From Neoceratodus forsteri (taxonomy: Eukaryota; Chordata; Ceratodontiformes; Ceratodontidae), in contig CM028131.1 in assembly GCA_016271365.2 (NCBI GenBank), forward strand, positions 283,586,001 to 283,650,000: a DNA stretch of 64,000 nt, given 5' to 3'. A model generated the notes under the pieces. It was not told the origin of the DNA and made no database searches. It saw only the letters and a list, made by a program, of their open reading frames with translations. Each line of letters begins with the position of its first letter. Positions within the stretch are counted from its first letter, which is position 1. Shown here one piece after another: positions 1 to 10,487 of this stretch. The position numbers and the translations under genes were made by a program.

Positions 1-667
1 ACACCTCTGAAATCTCCGATGATGGCACTATGTTTCTTGCACATGCGTGCAAGCAACATAAAAATGGAAGTGGTTATCCCTCTGTACAGACAGTTGGTGA
101 GACCCCATCTGGAGTACTGTGTGCAGTTTGGGAGACCTCATCTACGCAAGGACATAGACAGGATGGAAGCAGTTCAGAGGAGGGCAACTAAAATGGTGCA
201 GGATCTGCAGCAGAAACCATATGAAGAGAGAGACTGAGAGAGCTTAATATGTATACTCTTGATGAAAGGAAGGACAGGGGGACATGATAGAAATGTTCAA
301 GTACCTCAAGGGAATCAACAAAGTCCAGGAGGGTAGCATCTTTCAGAAAATGAGATGTGTAAGAACAAGGGGGCACAATTTAAAGATAGAGGGGGGACGG
401 CTCAGAGGTAATATGAGGAAATTTTTTTTCATGGAGAGAGTGGTGGATACATGGAACAGCCTTCCTGAGGAGGTTGTTGGGTCTAAAACAGTGGGAGAAT
501 TCAAACATGCATGGGACAGACACAAGGCAATTATAGGTGGGGGTTGCAGGAAGTAGGCTGTTGGTTAACTAGAATCTGCAGCTTATCCAGTAGGTAGGGA
601 AATGGGCAGACTGGGTGGGCCAAATGGTCCTTATCTGCCATCAAAGTCTATGTTTCTATGTTCCTAT
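1..667 (+). mobile_element. CR1 LINE, 5'-truncated 3' end
   Basis: This is the last part of a CR1-type non-LTR retrotransposon. About 60-556 encodes the C-terminal end of ORF2 (the stretch from [10 protein letters not shown] through [14 protein letters not shown] to VVDTWNSLPEEV), in two frames, so there is a frameshift near 235-285. The 3' UTR at 557-640 (cagcttatcc, gggccaaatggtccttatctgcc) runs into short TTCTATG-type repeats at 645-667, the hallmark CR1 tail. The same block recurs at 33000, 57941 and 61018 (+) and at 4903 (-). The copy is cut by the window start or 5'-truncated. Confidence 0.9.
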
Positions 668-2279
668 GTGCAAGGGAAGGTTGGCGCAGGCACCCAGAGA
701 GTCATAAGTAAGTTTCAGAAATGGTTTGTTATCTCTCTCTCAGAGTGATGGAGTGGGACTAGCACTTCTTTCTCAGAAACTGGGATCCTGCTTCCAATTT
801 CTTGGCCAGCAAAGGAGCATCCTTGGTAACTATAGACTCAGCTTCATTCTTTGGTTCCTGAGTGGATCCATCTTCTTCGGTCACAAGTACATCCTTGGGT
901 ACTGGCCTTTCATCCTAGCATGCAACTGGTGTCACATTGGGGTCTAAATGTGATCCAGTGAGATCAGACTCTGCTAAAGATACTTAATTTGGGGTTACAT
1001 TCAGAGTCAGTTGTGATATGAAGAGATCTCTATTCTCTAGAGAGGTGGTATCTCACCACTTTTGACTGCATCTGAGCTGTCCTGATCGTCTCCTTGAATA
1101 TCAGGTGGTAGTTGAATGTTTATAGTTTGCCTTTGCCTTGCATTCCATCTGTGCATAGCAGCTCTGGTCACATGTTGTCTTGGCTGCTTCTTAACAAGTG
1201 TCATTTTTGGCTCCTCTTGGCAGGTCTGTCAATGGCAGGTGGCAAAGCAACATCCTTGGTCTGATATTCATGGCATCTATGGTTTGCAGTCTATAAGGCC
1301 CTATGAACAATCTCTTTCAATTGCTCCATCTTCCTCTCCCTGTGAAACGTGTCATGTCTAAAGCAGAGAGGATTACATTGTGGCTGTGTCCTCCAACAAT
1401 GCTACTGAGCACAGTACATGCTTGTCTTCTGCTTCCCCATCACTGTTTTTCAAAGAGGAAAGCTTTCCATACACCGCTTTGGATACCTGGAGGTTTCCTT
1501 GGCCACCAAGGTAAAGTGGGTTTCTCTAGCACTCAGGCCTGATGGACTACCGACTGAACAGTCAGTTGTATGGAGCTCTCAACATCAATATCTCTAGGGT
1601 ACATCTCCCTTTACCACCCCCCCCTTGAAGCTTCCCTGCTTCATAGCACATTTCTTGAACTGGTCATTCACCTCTGTAAGACCAGTGGTGATTGACACTC
1701 ACACTTTAGACAGTCATCTTCCCACAGCTGCTGCAGAAGATCCCTTCTCTGTAGGGTCAGTTATGTGGTGGTCCATCTGAGGTTTCTAAGTTCCTGTTTC
1801 CTTCTTTGGGGCAGTCTTCACTTGGCACCTTGATGGCTGTACTTGCAGCATCATGTCCTAACTCAGTAAACCCTTCCATCTTCAGAACCACCTGCTGGAC
1901 ATTACACCTATAGTAGAGTGCACCAGGTTGCAACACAGAATACTGTAGAATTCTGCCAACTTCCTGCAGTAACTGGCAGTTTCAGTGGCATTTAGTTCCT
2001 TCAGACATGCAGTAATCTGTGATGCTGCATTGCATTTTGACAGACTCCACTATATACAGCTGATCACTAGCTCACGTAGCTCATCCAATTATGTCTGGAA
2101 ATCACATATCACAGGGTGGCTTTGGAATTGTACTCTGGCACCCATCACTGTCAACATCTTGCTGGTTGGCAGATCATGCAGACTCTTGGAGTGTCCTTCA
2201 TACCAGATAAAGATACCTTGGGAACTGAAACTGTCCTCAGTTCTTTGCACTCCTTCAGCAGATCTCAGAGCTCTTGACT

Positions 2280-2346
2280 CTCACTGTCCTATGACTGGAT
2301 GGGCCTGCCGGCCCTTATCTGCTGACAGTATCTATGTATCTATGTG
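2280..2346 (+). mobile_element. Very short CR1 3'-tail insertion
   Basis: The stretch 'ggatgggcctgccggccctt' and 'atctgctgaca' followed by TATCTATG repeats matches the last 50-60 bases of the CR1 3' UTR seen at 600-667. Only the terminal tail is present. It sits at the edge of the decayed gypsy gag. Confidence 0.5.
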
Positions 2347-2745
2347 GTGCAGGTGCCTTGTTGATGAGTATCTTCTGTACCCCAGTGGCTGACATCCTTT
2401 CAGCCTGTAAGCACTTGTGAAGCCTTTCCTTGAACCCTCTGGCTTTGGAGAGACACTGAGTTTAGGTGCCATACTGCTGTGAGTCATTATAGTCCACTTG
2501 GCACTACTTCCTTCTGGGATTAATCCATTGGGCACTCTAGTGGCATCCACAGCACTGCACTCCTCCAGCACAGTCTGAGTTTGTGTGGCACTGTTGAGTG
2601 AACATCCTTGTACAACTACTCTGCCAAGGCACTTAACTATGGATAGGGCAGTTACTATTTGCTTGGGGGGGGCTCCCAGCACTAGTATCATCCTTAGAGG
2701 ATCCATGTCCTTAGCTGTGCTCCAGTTGACAAGTTGGTCACATCA
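2332..2745 (-). pseudogene. PNMA-like Gag N-terminal domain, decayed
   Basis: The sense-strand frame begins near 2745 with QLVNWSTAKDMD followed by ILVLGAPP, and continues to VDATRVPNGLIPEGSSAKW. The same order (QLVKWC...IDP...ILILDIP, then a WKVI segment) occurs in the Gag of the gypsy at 15087-14718 and in the N-terminal RRM-like region of vertebrate PNMA proteins. The frame stays open for 124 codons from 2706, then is lost where a short CR1 tail lies at about 2280-2346. No initiator ATG survives. In the family this domain belongs to the capsid precursor. Homology is judged by eye. Confidence 0.55.
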
Positions 2746-3390
2746 TGGCAACTTTCAAAATTTCAGGGGGGCATACCAAACTGTTACCTCAGATCAACGT
2801 GAGTGTCTGGATGGTAAACCGCAGAATGCTGTGGTGCCTCCAAAGATGTATCTGGGTCACCGTGAATGTTGCTGTTACTACCCCTGGCATTCACTGGTTG
2901 GCTGGTAATGGTACACATTAAAACAAATAATTTATAAACTCAGTGAACTGGTGAAACCCCACACCCAAAGGCATATAAATACAATTAACGCACCCAAATC
3001 TCAAAGGTTGTAATCTCCTGGCTGACTGGCCAAATTCAGAAAATAGGTTCCCAAACTATAAGTGCAATTTACAGATGCTGGGCAAACTCTGATATTACTC
3101 ATGGATCTTCTCTCTTGCTACACAGGGCTCCACTGTTGCAGCTTGTTGGGGATCCATTTTAGATGATGTATTGGTCTGGTTCCTCAGTCTCTCACTTTCA
3201 TTCACTCTCTCACAGTGTGTCTAGGATGGGGATGCAGCTGGGAGGTTCAACTGTCCTCCAGTTGATCAGGCCATGTTGGATGCATGTCACCCACCACATC
3301 AGGGCATCCAGTGGAGATAGTCTGATATAGGGCCATGATACCTGCTTGGTAGATCCTGCAGTGTCTCACATGGTCATACAATATAGCCTA

Positions 3391-3410
3391 TCTCTCTCTC
3401 TCTCTCTGCA
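3391..3410. repeat. (CT)n microsatellite
   Basis: A short uninterrupted CT run inside unassigned sequence of the decayed gypsy/LTR region. Confidence 0.8.
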
Positions 3411-3700
3411 GCTGATGTTATTCAAGGTCACAGGCCTGCTTGGCTAGCACGAGAATGCCTCCTTTCTGGAAGAAGGATTTTTGCTTGCAGTTGAACAGTT
3501 TGTCAGTGACAGACATGCAGTCTCCCACACTGAAGCTCTCAGCAGCAGTTAGCAGGTCTGCTTCTCTCTGCAGTCACACGCATACTGAATGTATTCTGGC
3601 ACCACCCCTGCTATTACTGGGAAATGTCAGCCCACCGTTTGTTCATTAGGCTGTCAATCACTCTAGGGCCAGGTCTCCCACTGCTGCAGTCTTGCTCTGA

Positions 3701-4902
3701 TTTTAGTGGCAGAGGAATATGAGATTTTTAGTTACAGAAAATGTGAGCCTGGAAGTAAGCAAAATTGGTTTGGTATAATCTACTTTACCACAGTAAACAG
3801 TAAGTGAAAATGTTTTTTTCACACAAAGTGCACATTGGGACCAGCCCCACACTTCAGTGTGGGCTCTTAGTGCTGAATGTTCCCCTTTAACATTATCCAC
3901 TCACTTTGATTTGATCTCTAAGAAAATCAAAGACTTACTTTGTTGTTTCACAATAAAGGTCTCCTAATGATGGAGATTAGACAGGTCATTTCTAGACAAG
4001 TCCTGCTTCCCGCATTAATGTGTCCATCCTACATTGCTACATCATTGTTACTGTACTCAGGGGAAATACAATGTTGCATTTAACAATTTCTGCTATTTGG
4101 GCCTCTCAACTCACCCTAGAACTCATCATTGCAAATTTTACCTAGACCTCTCAATACTGCAAGATTCTCTATGCCACACACATATTACTGGTTAGTGTGA
4201 CTTCCTCAGAATTATCCATAGATTTAAGCTGAAAACTAATCCAAAGGCAACCACCTTACTTGTTGAAAGAGACTAGCCAAACAAGATTTCAAGAGATTTA
4301 GACAAGGGAAGAAAAAAAAAAGAGGAGAGAGGTATTGGTCTCTCTTTGGGCCCAAACTTTTTGATTCTCTGCCAAAATGCTTATCACTCTTGGACAAGAA
4401 ATAAACCTTCTCAGAAAACCTCTTAGCATAACTAAATGATATATCCATATCCAGATATAAATGTGGTACCTAATATGACTTAGCCTGTGTTAATTTGGTA
4501 AAGCTGTGTTAAACATATCTGGTAAGACTGCCTGTAACACTTCTTTCATAGCTGATAACGTCACTGTGTGTGTAAATTCTGAAATCCAGGTGTCACTGAC
4601 AATGGGCCCATGCAACCCAGTCTGCCTCCTGGTCCCAAAAAATAAATAATAAAAATGAATACATAAATATTTTTAAAAGAATGCTTCCTGTTCTGTTCCT
4701 TTGCTGCCCTTCCCTCCAATCTTCCCCAATGTGTCCTTTTTTAGAAGATTCCTCCCTATGCTGGCTCCCTCCACCCAGCTTGTTTCCAGCGATGTTGCAG
4801 GTGGTGGGGAGTATCCCCACATGAATAGAAAATGCCTGCAGCCTTCCAACAGCTGCCCACCACTGCAGTGGCTCAGAAAGTCAGGAATAGATCGGCTTTA
4901 AG
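3701..4902. other. Unassigned non-coding stretch
   Basis: AT-rich sequence with no recognisable domain, long frame or repeat boundary. Short open frames (about 60-75 codons on both strands) show no family resemblance. It ends where the CR1 tail begins at 4903. Confidence 0.6.
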
Positions 4903-5533
4903 ATAGAAACATAGAATTTGATGGCAGATAAGGACCGCTTGGCCCACCCAGTCTGCCTATTTCCCTACCTAATGGATAAGTTGCAGATCCTAGTTAACCA
5001 ACAGCCTACTTCTTCCTGCCCCCACCCCCTAGAATTGCCTTATGACTGTCCCATGCATTCTTGAATTCCACCACTGTTTTGACTCCACAACCTCCTCAGG
5101 AAGGCTGTTCCACGCATCCACAACCCTATCCGAGAAAAAAAAAAAAAAATTCTCACATTACCTCTGAGCCTTCCCTCCATCTTCTAATTGTGCCCCCTTG
5201 TTCTTGCACACCTCTTTTTCTGAAAGATGCTACCCTCTTGGACTTTGTTGATTCCCTTGAGGTACTTGAAAGTTTCTATTATGTCTCCCCCCGCCTCTCC
5301 TCGAGGCTATACATATTAAGCTCCTTAAGTCTCTCTTCATATGTCTTCTGGTGCAGACCCTGCACCATTTTAGTTGCCCTCTTCTGGACTGCCTCCATCC
5401 TGTCTATGTCTTTGCGGAGATTGGGTCTCCAGAACTGCTTGCAGTACTCCAGATGGGGTCTCACCAGCTATCTGTACAGAGGGATAACAACTTCCTGTTT
5501 TCTACTGGTGATGCCTCTCCCTGTACATCCCAA
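4903..5533 (-). mobile_element. CR1 LINE 3' part, left piece of a split copy
   Basis: On the minus strand this is the CR1 3' end: the tail 'catagaatttgatggcag' complement starts at about 4908, then the C-terminal ORF2 region ([26 protein letters not shown]) at 5464-5279. It stops abruptly at 5533, where the gypsy LTR begins. The same CR1 resumes at 16992: comparison with the uninterrupted copy at 59810 (gggatactgggatgc) shows that the two pieces join across the insertion. Confidence 0.9.
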
Positions 5534-7389
5534 TGTAACCCCTAGATGGCGCTATCCCAAGGGCTACTACCCCTGCCTGCTTAACTACTAACAGGGTGAG
5601 GGGCCTAGGTCCAATGACGAGTGTCTCCATCCAGATGTCAGGGTTTGCAGTAGTTAAACTAGCTTGGTCACAGCCCTCTGGAACACTGTAACCCCCCCCC
5701 CTTTCTTCCCACTAGTGGCCCACACAATGCATCAGGAATATCTTCACAATGTACACTTACCCCCAGGACTAGCTCTGTCGACTGGACTCTGGGGACCCTC
5801 TGTAAAACAAGATGACACAGTGCAAAAACCACAGTACAATACATCAACATAAACAAATACCTCAGTCAGTGTAACTTTGCTGAAACAAACAGATCTGATT
5901 TATTTAAGGAGCTGTAACAAGGACAGAGGGGAAATCAGGTTAATTAGGTTAAAAACATTAATAATCACAGTACTGTGTGCATATTCAGAGTCCCAAATTG
6001 TCACTTTCACTGGGTATCCAGGATGGGGGGGGGGCTAGCCAGGATCGGTGCAGCCGGTTATGGCTCGGCGATGGAAAAACACTGGCACAATACCCAAATT
6101 GCAATCTAGAGCCAGTTGGCTCAGTTCATGAAGAAATGGAAAAAAAAAAAAAAAACAACAATTAGATGACACACTTGCAATTCGATAAACAGATAGCAGG
6201 GAGCTACCCTGCTTTGTACTCTCAAACTCAGTGCTGGGAACTGGATGGAAGGCAGATTGTCCTGGATTGCCAGGAGGAGCAGACCATGTGGACAAGGTCC
6301 TTGTGACTGGATTCCACTGCAGTTTAGAGCAAATGGATGTAGTCTGGATTAAGCTGGGGTTTACTTCCAGCTTCATGCACTCAATTCACTGTGCAGGGGA
6401 TTTGAAATGTGATTCCCCACAAGCACTACACACATTTATATGTAAAAGGAAAGTATTATACCAGGCAGGCTGCTTCTCTATTCTGATCGCAATTACTGCA
6501 CAGTACCCGGGAGAACACACAGCAGATTCAGTTCCTGACAGACTGAGCGCGATGCAGCAATTTCTCCAGTCTTCTACAGGGTGAGCCTGGTTTCTACTCT
6601 TCAGATCTCCTTGATTCTTTTCACAGGTCGGATTCAGTCCAAACAGGCGCTTGCACAAGCAGCAGACTGAAACTTAGGGCCTTGCACGTGATTCCCGCTC
6701 TAAAACTACACACTGAAGAAGCACACAGCTCCTTGTTTCTTCACTGCCCAAACTGATCTGATCTTTCCAGTAGATAGAGTCGGGCATTTTCTTTGAGTTC
6801 CTCCCAGTTCAGTTGGCTGATTTGGCTGTCAATCACAATCAGACTCCCCTGTTGGTGCAGAAAGGTGCCGAAGTCCAAACTACAATTCCCAGAGGCATCT
6901 GCCATACAGTCCCATTGTGGCTGGCTCAACTTAAGAGTCCAAGTTCTGATTTGCCAGCAGCAGACTCCATTTTAAAGGTCCCCCATGCTGATTGGTCCAG
7001 TTCAGCAGTTCAATTCCAACACAGAGGGGAAACACACACAGAGCCCCAGCTGCAATAAAACAGGTTAGATAAACTGCAATCTCACAAATGCTGCTAAATG
7101 ATAACAGGCAAACAGTTACAACTTTCAGATGGGCTCCCTTTGCACTCTTAACGACTGCAAAAATGGAGCGAATTGGCAGCAGCCCAGTCGGGATTCAGGC
7201 ATTAGAACACACAGTCCCCCCATCTCAATTAATTATGGTCACAAGCAGGCAGCTGTTAAAGAGACAGTACCAGAGGCTCTAAAAGCACTCACACTCAAGC
7301 GGCTTAAATGCTGAACACCTCCAGACTTGGAGCATTCAAGCAAGCTCCTGGAAGACTTCTGGGAAGCCCCATTTGCAGGGGGGGTTACA
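5534..7389 (-). repeat. 3' LTR of the PNMA-type gypsy
   Basis: 1856 bp, nearly colinear with 15154-16991 in the same orientation. It starts TGTAACCCCTAG and ends GGGGTTACA on the plus strand, giving 9-bp inverted termini. On the sense (minus) strand an AATAAA polyadenylation signal lies at 5904-5899. Scattered substitutions and small indels separate the two LTRs, so the insertion is not very recent. There is a poly-A/T-type run near 6140. Confidence 0.93.
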
Positions 7390-7410
7390 CCCTTCCTGGC
7401 CTGGGAAAGG
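7390..7410 (-). other. Probable polypurine tract
   Basis: Immediately upstream of the 3' LTR the sense strand is purine-rich (CCAGGCCAGGAAGGG abutting TGTAACC). This is the expected position of the plus-strand primer. The tract is short and has interruptions, so the exact primer is uncertain. Confidence 0.5.
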
Positions 7411-7593
7411 TTGGCGTCCGCGTCAAGCAAATACCCCCATAAGTTTCAATACAACCATACACATTTTTACCAGTATCACATTATGCTCATACATATAATC
7501 ATCAGTCAATATATCACTTTACCAGAAACACATTTCTGAAACTTTGCAGTACGTCATTCTTTACACAGTATCACACTCACATTGTACCATAAC

Positions 7594-7929
7594 TCAGGTT
7601 ATTACCTCTTGTACATGAAACCTGAAGAGAGGGGGCCCTTCCCTATCAGCTACCTTGGGGCTGGATTTGGCAGGGGCACCATACCTAGAGGGCAACACAA
7701 GTAACTTGGAGTTAGCACTGATGTTCAGTTTGGGCAATGAGCTTGGGGACACATATACTCCTTTATGGACAACATTGATAGGCAAGTCCACAGGCCTCCC
7801 AGGTGAATTATAACTGAGGTGCACCATAGGCTTTACAGCTTGACCAGTATTTCTAGGGGGAACTGTTACAGTTTCTGCACTCTGAGCCTCATTTTCAGCA
7901 TTGTCCTCACTTGTCAGGGGAGTCTCCAT
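7594..7929 (-). pseudogene. pol: C-terminal extension of gypsy Pol, shifted frame
   Basis: 111 codons in another frame, overlapping the end of the integrase ORF by 16 bases and ending at a stop near 7594. The content (AKSSPKVADREGPPLFRFH, KPMVHLSYNSPGRPVDLP) has the same proline/charged character as the preceding extension, so I read it as its continuation after a frameshift near 7920. No known domain is recognised. It is not a convincing env: there is no hydrophobic fusion peptide or membrane anchor. Confidence 0.5.
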
Positions 7930-9998
7930 TGGGTTAGAGAGGCTAGAACTTGGGTCACTTTCAGTGAATTATCAGGGCACTCAACACACTCTTCTTGTTC
8001 TGGTATGTCACCAGTTTGTTCCAGTCCATAATTTTTCTCCTCTGAAAGCTCAAACAGTTCAACCATACACAATGATTCCATATCATCTGACTTACTGCTT
8101 TGCACTTCACTTTCTGGGAGCATTGGCTCCAGGAACAAAGCTGGGGGCTTAGAAAGTCCAGAAGGCCCAGCTTCATCTCCAGGAGTGACTAGGGGATTGC
8201 CCCGAAACAATTGACTCAGTTCGTAAGAAGGGTAGTATTCAAAACCACACTCTCTTTCCTCTGACATGGACTGACAGTCATGTTCAACCGGGACTGGTGG
8301 ATGGGGACACTTTAACTCAGCTTCTGTAGGTACAGACTTTCTTGATTTCTTCTTAGCAGCAGCTCTAGTCGCTGGTCCAGAGGGGGCATTTTCTGGGGGC
8401 TCAGACTCAATCAAGATTTGTCCAATGGGCAGTAAATGATTTCTATGCATCGTTTTAACATCTTTTGAATTATTCTTGGGCCTTACTTTGTATACAGGCA
8501 GATCATCTAGTTTGTCCAATACAATGTGAGGAAGATGGTGCCATCTGTCAGCAATCTTATGTTTGCCATGATATCCCAGATTTCTTAGCAATACCCGGTC
8601 TTCCCCTTGGAGTTCCTGTGCTTTCACCTTTTTATCATACCTTTCTTTGTTGGCCAGATTTCTTTTGGCAGCCATGGTTTGAGTCAGTTGGTACGCATGA
8701 TTTAGCTGGGCCTTTAGCTTTTGCACATACTGTAAATAGTTGTCAGCTTGAACCCCATCAGGAGAGACCCCAAAACACACATCTACTGGCAGTCGAGCTC
8801 CTCTTCCAAACATCAGGCGGTAGGGGGAGAACCCAGTGGCATCACTTTTGGTGCAGTTGTAGGCATGTACCAGGGTGCTAGTTTGTTGGCTCCATCTAGG
8901 CTTGTCCTTTGGGTGGAGGGTGCCTAGCATATCTAGCAAGGTGTGGTTGAAACGTTCAGGCTGTGGTTCCCCCTGGGGGTGGTAAGGGGTGGTTCTGGAC
9001 TTTCGTACTCCCCACAGAGAAAGCATCTCTTTGATCAGACAAGACTCAAAGTCTCTCCCTTGATCAGAATGGATTCTTTGTGGAGCTCCATAGTGAACAA
9101 AAAAGTTTTCTACAAGTACTTTTGCCACAGTGGATGCCTTCTGATCTTTGGTGAGGAAAGCTTGGGCATATCTCGTAAAATGGTCAGTGACCACCAGCAC
9201 ATTACTAATATTTCTTTGATCTGACTCCAAACTCAGAAAATCAATACAGACCAGCTCCATGGGTGCACTGGTGGTGATGTTAACAAGGGGGGTAGCCCTC
9301 TGGCACAAAGCTTTCCTCTGTAGGCAGAGACTACAAGTTTGAATGTGTTGCTCCACATCAGCCCCCATCTTAGGCCAATAGAATCTGGATCTCACCAAGT
9401 CAAGTATTCTGTCTATACTAAGGTGCCCCATGTGGTTGTGTGAGGACCTCAGTACTGAGTCTTGAAAGGCAGTGGGCAGCACTAGTTGTTGTTTGTCTAC
9501 TTGTCTCCCTCTGTCTACTGTTTCTCTGTATAACAGTCTATTGATCAGTTTCAACTTAGGACCTTGTTTGTATAACAATGCAGTTCTCAGATCAGTGGAA
9601 CATAATTTGGACACATCATTCCCTGCATAGAGGGCTTCTAAAGCTAATTTGATCATGGGATCGTGGGATTGAGCCTGCTGAATACTGTCATTGTCCAGCT
9701 GAGGCAGTGCACCAATGTCTATTGCAGAAAAGTGGCAATAAGCAGCAGTTATGCAATTCTCAGAGGGTCCCAAACAATCCACCATACAGTCCACTGCGTC
9801 CATGGACATTTGTTCCTCCCTCTCAAACTTCTGGCAGAGTGCTCGAATATCAGGTTCTGACAGTATGACCCAGTCATTATGGGGAACAAGCCTCCGGGAG
9901 AGAGCATCAGCATCTATGTGGTTCAGGCCTGCTCTGTATTTAACAGCATAGTCATATGTAGATAATACAGAAAGCCACCTATGGCCAGTGGCATCCAA
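7914..9998 (-). CDS. pol: Integrase part of gypsy pol, 694-codon frame
   Basis: The longest open frame in the window. Residues 1-37 finish RNase H (DADALSRR). A zinc-binding HHCC module lies at about 187-225 (HNHMGH...CSLC). The integrase core has D253 (CIDFLSLE), D312 (HSDQGRDF) and E348 (PQGEPQPERFN), a DD35E triad with all three acidic residues present. A GPY/F-like region follows (KHKIADRWHHLPHIVL, to about residue 480). Beyond it is about 200 residues of acidic and proline-rich extension of unknown function. The enzyme inserts cDNA into the genome. The frame has no own start: it is a piece of a Pol polyprotein split by frameshifts. 9998 is simply the first in-frame Met. Confidence 0.93.
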   Translation of the reverse strand: MDATGHRWLSVLSTYDYAVKYRAGLNHIDADALSRRLVPHNDWVILSEPDIRALCQKFEREEQMSMDAVDCMVDCLGPSENCITAAYCHFSAIDIGALPQLDNDSIQQAQSHDPMIKLALEALYAGNDVSKLCSTDLRTALLYKQGPKLKLINRLLYRETVDRGRQVDKQQLVLPTAFQDSVLRSSHNHMGHLSIDRILDLVRSRFYWPKMGADVEQHIQTCSLCLQRKALCQRATPLVNITTSAPMELVCIDFLSLESDQRNISNVLVVTDHFTRYAQAFLTKDQKASTVAKVLVENFFVHYGAPQRIHSDQGRDFESCLIKEMLSLWGVRKSRTTPYHPQGEPQPERFNHTLLDMLGTLHPKDKPRWSQQTSTLVHAYNCTKSDATGFSPYRLMFGRGARLPVDVCFGVSPDGVQADNYLQYVQKLKAQLNHAYQLTQTMAAKRNLANKERYDKKVKAQELQGEDRVLLRNLGYHGKHKIADRWHHLPHIVLDKLDDLPVYKVRPKNNSKDVKTMHRNHLLPIGQILIESEPPENAPSGPATRAAAKKKSRKSVPTEAELKCPHPPVPVEHDCQSMSEERECGFEYYPSYELSQLFRGNPLVTPGDEAGPSGLSKPPALFLEPMLPESEVQSSKSDDMESLCMVELFELSEEKNYGLEQTGDIPEQEECVECPDNSLKVTQVLASLTQWRLP

Positions 9999-10483
9999 CT
10001 TACTGTAGCTGAAGTCTGCACATAGGTCAAAGGATTATTGCCAGTCTTTACTAGTATCTTAGCCCCATACAAGCATTCGTGGAATTGGTCAACAATAGCC
10101 CACTTCAAAGCTAGGAACTCTAACTTATGTACAGGATAGTTCTTTTCAGATGGGGTCAGACTTCTACTGGAAAGGCCAATGGTCTCAGGCCATTCTCATG
10201 CTCTTGGTACAACACAGCCTCCAACCCTTGCAAGCTAGCATCAGTGTGCAGGACATAAGGTTTTGTTGGATCAGCATAGGCCAACACTGGAGCGTTGGTA
10301 AGTTGATATATGATCTCATGAAAAGCAGTCTCACAATCAGGAGTCCAGCGGGCCCCAAATACTTCACTTGGACAAAAATACACTCTTTCAGTCTCGAGGG
10401 ACGCTGACTTTTTGTATCTGTTGTGGGTTGGGGGATACCCTTGAGTAAAGTTAAGTAAAGGGCAGATCACTCTTGAATAGTCC
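9920..10483 (-). pseudogene. pol: RNase H domain of gypsy pol
   Basis: It resumes pol after the TTAA element with DYSRVICPLLN, then GARWTPDCETAFHEII and KPYVLHTDASLQGLEAVLYQ, the RNase H core with its first catalytic Asp. The frame breaks between about 10156 and 10108, and again near 10010, where it shifts into the frame that continues as the integrase ORF (DATGHRWL...DADALSR). The domain degrades the RNA strand of the RNA:DNA hybrid. Confidence 0.85.
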
Positions 10484-10487
10484 TTAA

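Larger units (their letters stand above)
690..3700 (-). mobile_element. Decayed Ty3/gypsy element with PNMA-like gag
   Basis: A heavily mutated minus-strand relative of the large gypsy at 5534-16991. The sense strand shows a primer site at 2825-2842 (TGGAGGCACC start, then 4 nt to an LTR-like edge at 2847 reading TGTATCTGGG), a PNMA-like Gag N-terminus at about 2745-2332, a degenerate zinc-knuckle-like FCSSCGK stretch near 1725, and a proline/charged tail near 700-1350 that resembles the Pol C-terminal extension of the large copy. Protease, RT and integrase are absent, so the centre has been deleted. The outer edges of the 5' LTR (expected right of 2847) and of the left end were not located; 690 and 3700 are estimates. 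Confidence 0.5.

Noticed and set aside
6231..6584. 117-codon plus-strand frame open in both LTRs of the gypsy (also 15833-16186)
   Set aside because: It is antisense to the element. The two copies differ at many amino acids without a sign of constraint, and the solo LTRs do not keep it.
7594..7929. Envelope gene after integrase, which would make the gypsy an errantivirus-like element
   Set aside because: No signal peptide, fusion peptide or membrane anchor, and the composition continues that of the Pol extension.
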